The position numbers and the translations under genes were made by a program. Shown here in pieces: positions 37,444 to 46,987 of a DNA stretch of 64,000 bases. The notes beneath the pieces are model-generated. The model worked only from the letters and a program-made list of their open reading frames with translations. It searched no databases and was not told the origin of the DNA. Source of the DNA: an uncultured Rhizobiaceae bacterium. Its GTDB lineage: Bacteria > Pseudomonadota > Alphaproteobacteria > Rhizobiales > Rhizobiaceae. The DNA is taken from positions 1,426,001 through 1,490,000 of the forward strand of contig CATOTF010000002.1 in the NCBI GenBank assembly GCA_951813045.1, in the 5' to 3' direction. The first letter of the stretch is position 1. The number at the start of each line of letters is the position of its first letter.

Positions 37444-40293
37444 TCAGTTAAAGCTTTGCACCCGTTCGAGTGCTTCAACAACTTTAACCCGGCGTCCTTC
37501 TAGCTCAGCCAACCGATCTCTATTCTCCTGAACAATTGCAGCTGGAGCATTGGCGATAAACTTGTCATTGGAAAGCTTGCCGGAAATCTGCTTGATATCT
37601 TTGTCAACACCGTTGATTTCCTTTTCCAACCGGGCAATTTCGCTACCAAAATCGACGAGGCCTTTGAGCGGCAAGCACAAGGTAGTCTCACCAACGACAA
37701 TTTGCGCAGCACCTTCGGGTGCCACATCCGCAATATCAATTGATTCAACCCGCGCAAGCCGCGCCAGCGCAGCGGCCTGTCGCGAAAAGCGATCGTTGGT
37801 TTGCTCATTTGTACCCACAACGACTAACGGAACCTGTAGCGCAGGTTTAACGTTCATTTCGGAGCGAATAGAACGAATGGCGGAAACGGTTTCAATCAAC
37901 CAATTGATTTCGTCTGCGGCTGTTTCATCTACTAATCCAGCGGAAGGCCAATCTGCGTGGCACAGTAGGGATTCGCGAGATGATCCACCCGTTTGCGCCC
38001 ATAACTCCTCCGTCATGAAAGGCATGAACGGGTGCAGAAGTTTGTAGATTTCATCAATCACATGGGCAGCGACAACCTGTGCTTCCGCCTTTGCCGCCTC
38101 GTCTTCCCCGCCAAATACTGGCTTGAGCAGTTCCAGATACCAATCGCAAAACGTGTTCCAGACGAACTTATAGGCAGCGCCTGAAGCATCATTGAACCTG
38201 AATTTTTCAATGTTCTCCGTGACCGAAGAAACGGTGTTGGACAGTTCCGTCAATATCCACCGGTTCAACTGCGATTTCACCGATGACGCATCAAACGGTT
38301 CACCCTGTTTTACGTCATTCATTTGGGCAAAGCGCGTGGCATTCCAAAGCTTTGTACCGAAATTGCGGTAGCCAACAATGCGGTCTTCGTCGAGACGAAC
38401 GTCCCTGCCCTGTGCCGCCATAATGGCCAGGGTGAAGCGCAATGCGTCCGTACCGTATTTGTCCATAAGATCGAGAGGATCGATAACGTTGCCCTTGGAT
38501 TTGGACATTTTCTGCCCGTCCTTGTCACGCACCAACGCGTGAACATAGACGGTATGAAACGGCTCAACCTCCATGAATTTATTGCCCATCATCATCATGC
38601 GGGCGACCCAGAAGAATATGATGTCAAAACCTGTTACAAGAACATCGGTCTGGTAGTATTTTGCAAGTTCGGGAGTTTGATCTGGCCAGCCAAGAGTTGA
38701 GAACGGCCAAAGGGCTGAGGAAAACCATGTATCGAGGACGTCTTCGTCACGTTTAAGGTCAACATCATCACCATAATGAGCGCTTGCTTCTGCCTCCGCA
38801 TCATCGGCAGATTTCGCAACAAAAATCCTCCCATCTGGCCCATACCAAGCAGGTATGCGATGGCCCCACCAAAGCTGGCGAGAAATACACCAAGGCTGGA
38901 TGTTTTCCATCCAATTATAATAGGTGTTCTCCCAGGTCTTCGGCACAAAGTTCGTGCGGCCCTCTTTCACAGAGGCTAATGCAGGTTTTGCGAGCGTTTC
39001 AGCATCGCAGAACCATTGGTCGGTCAACATCGGTTCGATAACAACTTTGGACCGGTCACCGGTCGGCTGTTGCATCTTGTTGTTTTCGACCAGAGGAATG
39101 GCATTGCCCTCCTCATCTTTGGCCATAACCGCATTACCCTCGGCAGTAATGTCTGCGATCACACGTTCACGGGCCGTATATCGATCAAGCCCACGATATT
39201 CATCCGGCACCAGATTGATCGCATCAACGGTATTTTCGTCCGGTAAGTCGCCCGATTCAATAATAGCCATCGCTTTCGCAGATTCTTCAGAATAAGGCGC
39301 ACCATCGGCCCGCATAGCGGCTTGGGTGTCCATCAAACGATACAGCGGAATGTCATTGCGCTTTGCGACCATGTAGTCGTTGAAATCGTGCGCGCCGGTA
39401 ATTTTCACCGCACCAGAACCAAAATCCTTGTCTGGGTATTCGTCCGTAATAATCGGGATCATCCTCCGGTGTTCTTTCGGCCCAACCGGAATTTCGCACA
39501 GTTTGCCGATGATCGGTGCGTAGCGCTCATCGGACGGGTGAACGGCTACCGCGCCATCCCCCAACATGGTTTCCGGGCGAGTTGTCGCAATGGAAATGTA
39601 ATCACGCGTTTCCTTCAGCGTGATATTTCCATCTTCATCCTTCTCGACGTATTCATAGGTCTCACCACCGGCCAGTGGATATTTGAAATGCCACATGTGG
39701 CCGTCGACTTCGATGTTCTCCACCTCAAGGTCGGAAATCGCCGTTTCAAAATAGGGGTCCCAGTTAACCAACCGTTTGCCGCGATAGATCAGGCCTTCGT
39801 TGTAAAGCTTTACGAAAACTTCCAACACGGCTTCGGACAATCCATCATCCATAGTGAAACGCTCGCGAGACCAGTCACAGGAAGCGCCTAGCCGTTTGAG
39901 CTGGTTGAAGATCGCCCCGCCGGATTCCTCTTTCCATTCCCAGATACGTTCAACAAATTTCTCACGCCCCATTTCACGCCGACCGGGCTGTTGACGTTCC
40001 ATCAGCTGGCGCTCAACAACCATCTGCGTCGCGATTCCCGCATGGTCCATGCCCGGTTGCCAAAGCACGTTTTTGCCGCGCATGCGGTTAAACCGAACAA
40101 GAATATCCTGCAGCGTATTGTTTAGCGCATGCCCCATGTGGAGTGAGCCGGTGACATTTGGAGGCGGAATGACAATAGTGAACGATTCAGCACCGGGCTC
40201 CGAGCCCGCGCCCGCAGAGAAAGCGTTTGCTTCATCCCAATTCTTCGCAATGCGCGGTTCAACGCTGTTCGCGTCGTAATTCTTATCCAGCAT
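37444..40293 (-). CDS. valS: Valine--tRNA ligase
   Basis: This class I synthetase charges tRNA-Val and edits threonine. From ATG 40293 it has about 949 residues, with the HIGH-type motif in PPNVTGSLHMGHAL, the editing (CP1) domain around ATTRPETMLGD, WCISRQLWWGHRIPAWYG, the KMSKS motif in DKDGQKMSKSKGNVIDP, an anticodon-binding domain, and the C-terminal coiled-coil arm (about 880-949). The frame stays open to 40380, but MLDKNYD at 40293 matches the usual start. It is followed at a distance by the FadL-like gene and preceded by the popZ homologue, an order shared with other alphaproteobacteria. Confidence 0.97.
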   Translation of the reverse strand: MLDKNYDANSVEPRIAKNWDEANAFSAGAGSEPGAESFTIVIPPPNVTGSLHMGHALNNTLQDILVRFNRMRGKNVLWQPGMDHAGIATQMVVERQLMERQQPGRREMGREKFVERIWEWKEESGGAIFNQLKRLGASCDWSRERFTMDDGLSEAVLEVFVKLYNEGLIYRGKRLVNWDPYFETAISDLEVENIEVDGHMWHFKYPLAGGETYEYVEKDEDGNITLKETRDYISIATTRPETMLGDGAVAVHPSDERYAPIIGKLCEIPVGPKEHRRMIPIITDEYPDKDFGSGAVKITGAHDFNDYMVAKRNDIPLYRLMDTQAAMRADGAPYSEESAKAMAIIESGDLPDENTVDAINLVPDEYRGLDRYTARERVIADITAEGNAVMAKDEEGNAIPLVENNKMQQPTGDRSKVVIEPMLTDQWFCDAETLAKPALASVKEGRTNFVPKTWENTYYNWMENIQPWCISRQLWWGHRIPAWYGPDGRIFVAKSADDAEAEASAHYGDDVDLKRDEDVLDTWFSSALWPFSTLGWPDQTPELAKYYQTDVLVTGFDIIFFWVARMMMMGNKFMEVEPFHTVYVHALVRDKDGQKMSKSKGNVIDPLDLMDKYGTDALRFTLAIMAAQGRDVRLDEDRIVGYRNFGTKLWNATRFAQMNDVKQGEPFDASSVKSQLNRWILTELSNTVSSVTENIEKFRFNDASGAAYKFVWNTFCDWYLELLKPVFGGEDEAAKAEAQVVAAHVIDEIYKLLHPFMPFMTEELWAQTGGSSRESLLCHADWPSAGLVDETAADEINWLIETVSAIRSIRSEMNVKPALQVPLVVVGTNEQTNDRFSRQAAALARLARVESIDIADVAPEGAAQIVVGETTLCLPLKGLVDFGSEIARLEKEINGVDKDIKQISGKLSNDKFIANAPAAIVQENRDRLAELEGRRVKVVEALERVQSFN

Positions 40294-40642
40294 GGTGTGT
40301 CTCAAACAGGTTTTGCTTCGACAGTAAGCAAAATTAAAATTCAACCTGTCTAAAGACAAAGGCAGGGAGCAAGTCAACAAGCTGGCGCGGTAGAACGTGC
40401 CTTGGCTTAATATTTGGGGTTAAACCAATTGATCGAAAGCCAGGCCTGTGCATCGAAATGAAAGCATCAATGGTTCGGTGCTCGACTAAATTGCCGTAAA
40501 CGACGGCCACACCTCGTTCCCATAATATATGATCCGAATGCTACTGTTCAAAAACTTACTCTATTTCAGCAAAAGACCGAACCAAATTTACGCGCCTGAC
40601 GTCTGGTACATCTTTGCCGAAGAATACAGGAAATAGGTGAAC
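40294..40642. other. Gene-free spacer between popZ and valS
   Basis: About 350 bases without a credible gene. ACAGGTT and AACCTGT near 40306-40350 form a spaced inverted repeat, but nothing else is structured. It probably carries the valS promoter and leader. I see no T-box-like structure, as expected for a proteobacterium. Confidence 0.45.
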
Positions 40643-41431
40643 TTACGATACCCTCTTGCCGCGTGAAACCGCTTCGATCTCCTCGCGTACGAGCCGTTCA
40701 ACCAAACTTGGAAGATTGTCGCTCAACCACTGGCGAATGGTCGGTCGCATGAGGTCAGAAAGTAAAATTTCTAAATCAGCGGATTTCTCTGCCATCAGTA
40801 CTGCAGCCATCTCCTGTGCGACAGCCTTAGTCGAGGGCGTAGGGCTTGCAGGTGTTGGTGCGGGAATGGGAGCAGCAGCAGCGGGTGCAACACCAAGAAC
40901 AGGAATCGGATTAGCGTGATACAAAGGGGATGGCGCAGGTCCGGCCACAGGTATTGGAGCCGGACTGGGTGTGGCTCTCACAACTGGAATCGGGTTCGGA
41001 TCTACAGCCGGTATAGGCGCTGGCCGGTTAACGGGTATAGGCGGTGATTTCGATTCAGAAACCTGCTCCGCCAGCGTCTCCATTTTCAATTTTCCGCCAA
41101 TACGATATTTGGCCAGCCGCTCTTCTGCATTCAACCCCGGGTCAATATAGGATGACGCGTGCCGCAGTTGGGCAGCATGTTCTTGAATTGGTGATTCTAC
41201 CGGAGGAATTGCTGCATTTCCTATATCAACGGCGGGGCCGGATAGATTGCTATTGGAGTGGTCAGACGGGTGGGTATATCGCTCACGCTCCGTTGTCCCA
41301 TCTTCAACAGTTTCATCGTCCGCGATGATCTGCTTAATCGACGCGAGGATTTCGTCCATAGATGAGTCTTGAGCGTTTTCCTGATCAAGATCATTGGCCA
41401 AATTGGCTGAACCAGGGACAGAAGATGCCAT
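40643..41431 (-). CDS. popZ: PopZ-like polar organizing protein (DUF2497)
   Basis: This protein of about 262 residues has the PopZ layout: a short N-terminal helix SMDEILASIKQIIADDE (about 24-40) that recruits client proteins, a long acidic then proline-rich disordered middle, and a C-terminal helical oligomerisation region (RPTIRQWLSDNLPSLVERL, then VREEIEAVSRG). PopZ assembles a polar matrix that anchors chromosome and cell-cycle proteins in alphaproteobacteria. The middle (about 140-215) has repeated PIPV/PAPIP units. ATG 41431 has AGGGA upstream, better than the further start at 41464. The location between valS and tolC matches the Caulobacter-type neighbourhood as I recall it. Confidence 0.88.
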   Translation of the reverse strand: MASSVPGSANLANDLDQENAQDSSMDEILASIKQIIADDETVEDGTTERERYTHPSDHSNSNLSGPAVDIGNAAIPPVESPIQEHAAQLRHASSYIDPGLNAEERLAKYRIGGKLKMETLAEQVSESKSPPIPVNRPAPIPAVDPNPIPVVRATPSPAPIPVAGPAPSPLYHANPIPVLGVAPAAAAPIPAPTPASPTPSTKAVAQEMAAVLMAEKSADLEILLSDLMRPTIRQWLSDNLPSLVERLVREEIEAVSRGKRVS

Positions 41432-41544
41432 AATTTTTCCCTTTAACACGACAAAGTAGAGCACATTTCACGTGATTCGTTGCGCCACTATACGCCTAAT
41501 TCAAAGATCAGTGATGAATTCATTGGATTAAATTGAATTATATT

Positions 41545-42900
41545 TTATCGCCCACTTGGCGTACGAAGTCCAAACCAGAGGTCTTTTACGGCGCGATAAT
41601 GCTCTTTCGGCTCATAATGGCGAACATTTAATCCAAGGGTCTTGCTATTGAGACGACCTATTGCTGCTACAAGTGCATAGCCTGCAGTAATACGCGCGCT
41701 GCGGGCGTCGACGAGTGCAACCTCAGCATCAAGTACGACGCTTTGTTCATCAAGCACGTCGAGCTGGGTCCGTTGCCCCACATTACGTTCTTCTATAACC
41801 CCCGCTAAAGCCAATCGAGCGGCACGTAATGTGCCTTCGATTGCTATTACATTTGCCCGAGCTGCCACCAAAGATGACCAGGCCGAGACGACTGCTGACC
41901 TTATCTGGTCGCGCGCTTCATCAACCAGGATACGGTTTTGCGCGAGGAACTCCTTCGCTTCACGCACTTGCGAACTTGTGAGCCCACCCTGATAAATCGG
42001 GACCGTAACATTTACGGTTGCACTGGCGCTGGATGTGTTGACCCCGCGTGAACCGGAATTATATCGTTGCGATGCACTACCGCGTAAATTCACCGACGGA
42101 AGATATTGCCCTTCAACCGCTTTTACGTTGAACGCCGCAGCGTCAACCGCATGTTTTGTTGCTCGAATTGCCGGGTGTTCGTTAGCTGCTACGGCCAGAC
42201 CACTTTGAAGTGATTTAGCATAGAGCCGCACCGGGCCCGTTGGCCAGTTAAGCCTGGTGGGTCGTCTGCCAATAATTTCAAAATAAACCGCTTCCGAGGT
42301 TTGCAATGTAGATTGAGCAACCGCCAATGTTGCCTGCGCTGTGCCCAGACGGGCTCGACTTTGTGCAACATCGGTTCGGGTGCCCTCGCCAACATCGAGC
42401 CGTGCCTGCGAAGAGCGCAATTGCTCTTTCAGGAAACTAATATCCTTGCGTCTGATTTCGACTACCTCACGCGCTTCGAGCACATCAACATAGGCTTGTG
42501 CGGCACTTTGAAGGATGGTCTGTTCAACATTTCGCAGTTGCTCGCGACTGCCACGAATTGCGGCTTCAGATTGTTCAATGCGATTTCTGGTCTGGAATCC
42601 GTTAAACAGATTCTGATTGATCGTAATGCCAAACCCGAACGGGTTATTGGAAGTGCGACCAGATACGTTACTCCGGTTAACGGTCACACCAAAATCAGTA
42701 TCCCCGGTTACCGTGGGTCGGTCAGCAGACTTTGCTTGAGGTAACCCTTCATCTACTGCACGTGTGGCAGCGCGCTGAGCATTTAACGAGGGATTGTGAT
42801 TATAGGCAGCGGCCAGCGCTGCACGCAGACTCTCGGCGTTGGCAGCTTCCACTTGCGTGATCACCATCACCATACAAACTACAAAACTACGCCACCGCAT
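41545..42900 (-). CDS. tolC: TolC-family outer-membrane efflux protein
   Basis: This 451-residue protein forms the outer-membrane channel used by type I secretion and RND efflux systems. It has a signal peptide (about 1-21, cleavage near ANAES), then two OEP repeats built from long helices (ALAAAYNHNPSLNAQRAATRA, GTRTDVAQSRARLGTAQATLA, GQRTQLDVLDEQSVVLDAEVA) and short strands. The GxRTxxDVxxA signature occurs in both halves. ATG 42900 has AGGGG 7-8 bases upstream. It is about 113 bases upstream of popZ; no adaptor or pump gene is adjacent. Confidence 0.93.
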   Translation of the reverse strand: MRWRSFVVCMVMVITQVEAANAESLRAALAAAYNHNPSLNAQRAATRAVDEGLPQAKSADRPTVTGDTDFGVTVNRSNVSGRTSNNPFGFGITINQNLFNGFQTRNRIEQSEAAIRGSREQLRNVEQTILQSAAQAYVDVLEAREVVEIRRKDISFLKEQLRSSQARLDVGEGTRTDVAQSRARLGTAQATLAVAQSTLQTSEAVYFEIIGRRPTRLNWPTGPVRLYAKSLQSGLAVAANEHPAIRATKHAVDAAAFNVKAVEGQYLPSVNLRGSASQRYNSGSRGVNTSSASATVNVTVPIYQGGLTSSQVREAKEFLAQNRILVDEARDQIRSAVVSAWSSLVAARANVIAIEGTLRAARLALAGVIEERNVGQRTQLDVLDEQSVVLDAEVALVDARSARITAGYALVAAIGRLNSKTLGLNVRHYEPKEHYRAVKDLWFGLRTPSGR

Positions 42901-43082
42901 CAACAACCCCTAGAACACTGGAGAGCGCCGCCATTCAACACGGAGAATTGGGACCGCGAATTCAAGGCAAAACATCACTTCAGCCTAACGCCAATACCAT
43001 CACATACAAAATTAAAGTTGGCAAAGTTTCAGTTTATTAACACCTAGAAACCGAATTGCCCCCTCAACACCGGAAATAAAAG

Positions 43083-43745
43083 CTAGAATGAAAACTCGGG
43101 GGTTTTATCAAAGCCGGGAAGCGGCTGAACGGAGCAATTAAACGCTGTTTTTGTACCTAAGTGGTCGTCAAATTTGGTCAATACGCGGGCAACACCTGCG
43201 TTACTAGTACCTTCAACCAGAACCATACGGCCGCCATCCTTCAACTGTGACGATAAATGTTCCGGTACAACACTAACAGCTCCACCGATGAAAATAACAT
43301 CGTAGGGGCCTTCTTTCGCGTATCCATCTTCCATTGGCGCATTGACGACAACTGCATTGTCATAGCCCAATTCCACTAATGTCTGTGTTGCTTGGTCCGA
43401 TAGCGCTGCATCGCTTTCAACAGCGACAACAGAGTTGCAAAGCAACGACAGTACCGCAGTAGAATAACCAGTCGCACAACCAATATCGAGTACAATACTA
43501 TCCTCATCAATCTCAGCCAGTTGAATCAGCTTCGACATCGACATCGTTTCCATGAGATAGCGGGTGGTTCCGGATGCGTCGACGGGCAGATCTTCATCAA
43601 TGTAAGCGAGTGGTTTTTGCGCGGTGCTGACGAAGTCTTCACGCGGGACATGGAGGAACGCCGCGATAATATCGTGATTCGTCACATCATTAGGGCGAAT
43701 TTGGCAATCCACCATAGTTTGACGTGCTTTTTCAAAATCGATCAT
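43083..43745 (-). CDS. pcm: Protein-L-isoaspartate O-methyltransferase family protein
   Basis: This 220-residue SAM-dependent enzyme belongs to the PCMT family, which repairs isoaspartyl residues. It shows MVDCQIRPNDV near the N-terminus, the SAM motif VLDIGCATGYSTAVL, VVAVESDA, and DVIFIGGAVSVVPE. The family hallmark Ser/Thr-rich loop before motif I is replaced by SGTTRYLMETMSMSKL, as in the alphaproteobacterial PcmL group next to tolC, whose repair activity is not certain. ATG 43745 fits (MIDFEKARQ). It is about 180 bases upstream of tolC, same strand. Confidence 0.85.
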   Translation of the reverse strand: MIDFEKARQTMVDCQIRPNDVTNHDIIAAFLHVPREDFVSTAQKPLAYIDEDLPVDASGTTRYLMETMSMSKLIQLAEIDEDSIVLDIGCATGYSTAVLSLLCNSVVAVESDAALSDQATQTLVELGYDNAVVVNAPMEDGYAKEGPYDVIFIGGAVSVVPEHLSSQLKDGGRMVLVEGTSNAGVARVLTKFDDHLGTKTAFNCSVQPLPGFDKTPEFSF

Positions 43746-43795
43746 ACAACATCCATAGGCTCCCGGCGTGACATGCACCACCGCTTATAACAGAT

Positions 43796-43869
43796 TGGAG
43801 GCCTCGCCCGGAATCGAACCGGGGTGCAAGGATTTGCAGTCCTCTGCGTAACCACTCCGCCACGAGGCC
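43796..43869 (-). tRNA. tRNA-Cys (GCA)
   Basis: The minus strand folds as a cloverleaf. Acceptor stem GGCCTCG pairs with CGAGGCC, the D-arm is GGCGGAGTGGTTACGC, the anticodon arm AGGA-CTGCAAA-TCCT presents GCA, and the T-arm CCCGG-TTCGATT-CCGGG is standard. The discriminator is U73, the identity base of tRNA-Cys, and the CCA end is encoded. Confidence 0.97.
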
Positions 43870-43961
43870 ATCCGTCCTGTTTGGGACCGGCATCGCTTAG
43901 CAAACACCCCTACCCTTGCCAAGCAAAACATCCAAAATTCGTATGCAATTTTGCAATTGGT

Positions 43962-44186
43962 TCAATTACCTCGCTTAAACCGGCCATAAATACGACTAAT
44001 TTTGATTGTCCAACGCCGTCGAAAACGGCGGACTGCGGGAAAATCATGGGACAAAAAATATAATCCCAGCGGAATCATCCAAAATCCAAGCACCGGAAGA
44101 AAGCCCAAAGTCCCGCCGATTACCAATAACACGCCAATTACGGTCCTTTTGGCGCGCGTTTTGGGAACGGATTTACGTAAATTCAA
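43962..44186 (-). CDS. Conserved-type small membrane protein, function unknown
   Basis: This 74-residue protein has a basic N-terminus (KSVPKTRAKR), a hydrophobic core of two short helices (TVIGVLLVIGGTLGFLPVLGFWMIPLG with LYFLS; residues about 16-46) and a strongly basic tail (RRFRRRWTIKISRIYGRFKRG). The glycine/proline-rich helical pair resembles small PGPGW-like inner-membrane proteins of alphaproteobacteria. The start would be TTG 44186 with a GAG-containing leader. It lies alone between tRNA-Cys and tRNA-Asn. No function can be given. Confidence 0.6.
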   Translation of the reverse strand: MNLRKSVPKTRAKRTVIGVLLVIGGTLGFLPVLGFWMIPLGLYFLSHDFPAVRRFRRRWTIKISRIYGRFKRGN

Positions 44187-44269
44187 ATTTCTATCTCATT
44201 CAGTCAGATTAACGCTTGCGAAAACCTACATTCCTTTGTTATGAGCGCCCATCGCAATGCGATAAAAGT

Positions 44270-44344
44270 TCCCCGGTAGCTCAGTGGTAGAGCAATCGAC
44301 TGTTAATCGATCGGTCGCTGGTTCGAATCCGGCCCGGGGAGCCA
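44270..44344 (+). tRNA. tRNA-Asn (GTT)
   Basis: Acceptor stem TCCCCGG pairs with CCGGGGA. The D-arm is GCTCAGTGGTAGAGC, the anticodon arm ATCGA-CTGTTAA-TCGAT presents GTT, and the T-arm GCTGG-TTCGAAT-CCGGC is standard. The discriminator is G73 and CCA is encoded. It is a lone tRNA on the plus strand. Confidence 0.97.
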
Positions 44345-44391
44345 AATATCCCAATCTTACCTGTTTTTACAATTTTGTCGGTCTCAATAAA

Positions 44392-44419
44392 AAGGCCGCA
44401 ACGGGTTCGCTGCGGCCTT
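44392..44419 (-). terminator. Terminator of the OmpA-family gene
   Basis: AAGGCCGCA and TGCGGCCTT form a perfect 9-base-pair stem with a 10-base loop. On the minus strand it is followed by TTTTT, so it ends the OmpA-family transcript 44 bases past its stop. On the plus strand it may also stop read-through from tRNA-Asn. Confidence 0.85.
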
Positions 44420-44462
44420 CCTGGATACTGAAATCAGAAGTGAAACTTTCGTTGGTCCTGAA

Positions 44463-45125
44463 TTAACTGTTCGTCAATGGTGCAATCTCGATTTCAACGC
44501 GACGGTTACGGCTTTTTCCGTCAGCCGTGGCATTCGAAGCGATAGGACGCTCTTCACCAAATCCAACGATATAGAAGCGACGGCCATCGGTGCCTTGGCT
44601 CACGAGATAGTTAGCCACATTTACACCGCGGCGTTCAGAAAGCTGCTGGTTAAATGATTCGCCGCCATCGCTGTCGGTATGACCAAATACGTTTACTGTT
44701 GTCTGGTTAAACTCTTTCAACACTAGCGCGACGGAGTTCAATACACGGAAGAATTCAGGCTTAATCGAGTCAGATCCTGTCGTAAACGTGATGTTGCTTG
44801 GCATATTCAAGATAATCTTGTCACCATTTCTGGTGATGCTTACACCGGAATTCCGCAGCTCTTCACGCAGCTTCGCTTCCTGACGGTCTTGATACAGGCC
44901 TATTCCGCCACCGGTTAATGCGCCAATACCTGCGCCGATAAGAACCGCTTTACGCGTACTGGCTCCGGTTGTCTTACCGATAAGTAGACCACCCAGAGCG
45001 CCAACAGCGGCACCGCCGCCCGCGCCAAGCGCTGTTTTAGAAACCTGTCGCTGACCGGTATATGGATTTGATGTACAAGCGGCCAAGGCTATGACAGCGA
45101 CGAGTGATACGATTATTTTCTTCAT
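44463..45125 (-). CDS. OmpA-family lipoprotein with glycine zipper
   Basis: This 220-residue envelope protein has a lipobox LAAC (Cys about residue 17), a glycine-zipper segment (about 34-78, with ALGAGGGAAVGALGGLLIG and GAGIGALTGGGIG) and a C-terminal OmpA peptidoglycan-binding domain (about 110-215) with VNVFGHTDSDGG, NQQLSERRGVNVANYL and RNRRVEI. It probably tethers the outer membrane to peptidoglycan, similar to YiaD/Omp16-type proteins. It is a single-gene unit with its own terminator. Confidence 0.92.
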   Translation of the reverse strand: MKKIIVSLVAVIALAACTSNPYTGQRQVSKTALGAGGGAAVGALGGLLIGKTTGASTRKAVLIGAGIGALTGGGIGLYQDRQEAKLREELRNSGVSITRNGDKIILNMPSNITFTTGSDSIKPEFFRVLNSVALVLKEFNQTTVNVFGHTDSDGGESFNQQLSERRGVNVANYLVSQGTDGRRFYIVGFGEERPIASNATADGKSRNRRVEIEIAPLTNS

Positions 45126-45268
45126 GAAGGCGACTTTCGAGCGATTTACATTTCGGCACAGATGTGCCTGTTCGTGAGAACTTAGGTTAAAGTATGGCGG
45201 CGAATTCGCCTTCCCTATAACACAAAATGCGCAACAGGTAATAATTCCAAATTTTGGAGCAAATTAAA

Positions 45269-46729
45269 GTGTGTAAAACGGATACGAATCCGCCCATTAT
45301 CATGTGGTTTCGCCAGGATTTGCGAATATCGGATAACCCTGCACTCTGTTATGCTGTTGAGACCGGGAAACCAATTATACTCCTCTTTATCTATGACATC
45401 TTTTCCGCAGGATTGCGAGAAATTGGTGCTGCGCAAAAATGGTGGTTGCACCATTCACTCGTAAGTCTGTCCAAAGACATCACCACACTGGGGAACAGGC
45501 TGGTTTTGAAACGCGGTGCTGCAGCTGACATAATAGCTGAGGTCCAAGGGCAGTCTGGAGCGGACGAACTTGTTTGGAACCGGCGTTACGGTGAGGCCGA
45601 ACAGGATGTTGATCGTTCAATAAAATCAAACTTCAATGGCTCCGCACGCAGTTTTGCAGGTCTGCTACTCCACGAACCCAGCAAAACGAGAACCGGTGCT
45701 GGGGGTCCGTACAGGGTTTACACGCCATTTTGGAAAAACCTGATGAATGCCCCCCCTCCTCGTCACCCATTTGACCGGCCAGTTCAACTTCCAAAAACGA
45801 AACACGATTTAGCTGGAGAACACATAGATCATTGGGGATTTTTACCAACCTCGCCGAATTGGGCTGAGGGGCTGCGGGAGGAATGGCGTCCAGGTGAAGC
45901 TGGTGCGGCGGTGCGGTTAGAAAAGTTTATGTCTGAGCGACAGCAGAAATATGACAAAATGAGAGATCATCCCGGCCCAGATCAAACGTCTAAACTATCG
46001 CCTCACTTAAGGTTTGGCGAAATAAGCCCGAATCAACTTTGGCATGCATCGCTTACAGCAGAAGCAAACCTTGGGAAAAACAAGGGTGCAGCAGAAAAAT
46101 GGCGCCAGGAGCTCGTTTGGCGCGAGTTCTCGTATCATTTATTACAAGAATGGCCGGACTTGGCCGGGACGAATTTCAACAGGAACTTTGATCGATTTGA
46201 ATGGAGAACCGACCCAGCAGGACTGAAAGCCTGGAAACAGGGGAAAACAGGCTATCCAATTGTCGATGCTGGCATGCGGCAATTGTATCAAACTGGTTGG
46301 ATGCATAATCGGGTGAGGATGATTACCGGATCATTTCTCGTAAAACACCTGATGATAGATTGGCGTGAAGGGGAACGATGGTTCTGGGACTCTCTGGTTG
46401 ATGGCGACCCGGCGTCTAATCCTGCTTCTTGGCAATGGATTGCCGGAACGGGCGCTGACGCGGCTCCCTATTTTCGGATTTTCAATCCCATGCTGCAATC
46501 AAAGAAATTCGATAATTCCGGGGCTTACATCAAAAAATTCGTGCCTGAACTGAAAAACCTACCTCCAGAATATCTGGACGCACCGTGGGACGCCCCCACC
46601 CAGGTTCTGGAAACCTCCGGAGTAATATTGGGGCGAACTTATCCTGCCCCCATTGTGGAGCATAGGTTTGCTAGAGAAAGAGCGCTAAACACCCTTAATG
46701 CCTCCAAGGAAATCAACGAAAACGAGTGA
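45269..46729 (+). CDS. phr: Deoxyribodipyrimidine photo-lyase
   Basis: This flavoprotein repairs cyclobutane pyrimidine dimers with blue light. The protein of about 486 residues starts the photolyase domain at IIMWFRQDLRISDNPAL (antenna-binding Rossmann part, to about 130) and has the FAD-binding domain with SPHLRFGEISPNQLW, WRQELVWREFSYHLL, TGYPIVDAGMRQLYQTGWMHNRVRM and the DGDPASNPASWQWIAGTGADAAPYFRIFNP signature read in parts. I chose GTG 45269 because GGAG sits 9 bases upstream; a TTG at 45254 is in frame but overlaps that site. It stands alone on the plus strand, divergent from the OmpA-family gene. Confidence 0.93.
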   Translation: MCKTDTNPPIIMWFRQDLRISDNPALCYAVETGKPIILLFIYDIFSAGLREIGAAQKWWLHHSLVSLSKDITTLGNRLVLKRGAAADIIAEVQGQSGADELVWNRRYGEAEQDVDRSIKSNFNGSARSFAGLLLHEPSKTRTGAGGPYRVYTPFWKNLMNAPPPRHPFDRPVQLPKTKHDLAGEHIDHWGFLPTSPNWAEGLREEWRPGEAGAAVRLEKFMSERQQKYDKMRDHPGPDQTSKLSPHLRFGEISPNQLWHASLTAEANLGKNKGAAEKWRQELVWREFSYHLLQEWPDLAGTNFNRNFDRFEWRTDPAGLKAWKQGKTGYPIVDAGMRQLYQTGWMHNRVRMITGSFLVKHLMIDWREGERWFWDSLVDGDPASNPASWQWIAGTGADAAPYFRIFNPMLQSKKFDNSGAYIKKFVPELKNLPPEYLDAPWDAPTQVLETSGVILGRTYPAPIVEHRFARERALNTLNASKEINENE

Positions 46730-46987
46730 CATATAGGCGCGCGCTGAACGTATACTGACCTTATTGTAGTATGATTTGCCATTTCCATAGCCATTGTCAT
46801 GGCAAAGTTATCGATATTCGTGCTGGATCGGGATTATGTAACGGTGTTGCAATTGAACATTGAATGCCAAACCTACGCTCCAACAGAAATTCAATCTCAA
46901 ATTGACGATTGAGAAACAACACAATTGCTTGCTGACGCCATTAAGGGCAGATAGTTTCCAAGAAAAATAACGACGTTTGGAAAACTG

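Noticed and set aside
40861-41060. Repetitive stretch in the popZ region that at first looks like a tandem array
   Set aside because: The repetition follows the coding frame of a proline-rich linker; there are no spacers or palindromic repeats of CRISPR type.
46894-46914. CTCAA/TTGAG inverted repeat upstream of cysK
   Set aside because: Too short (5 bases per arm) and without a known regulator consensus; could occur by chance.
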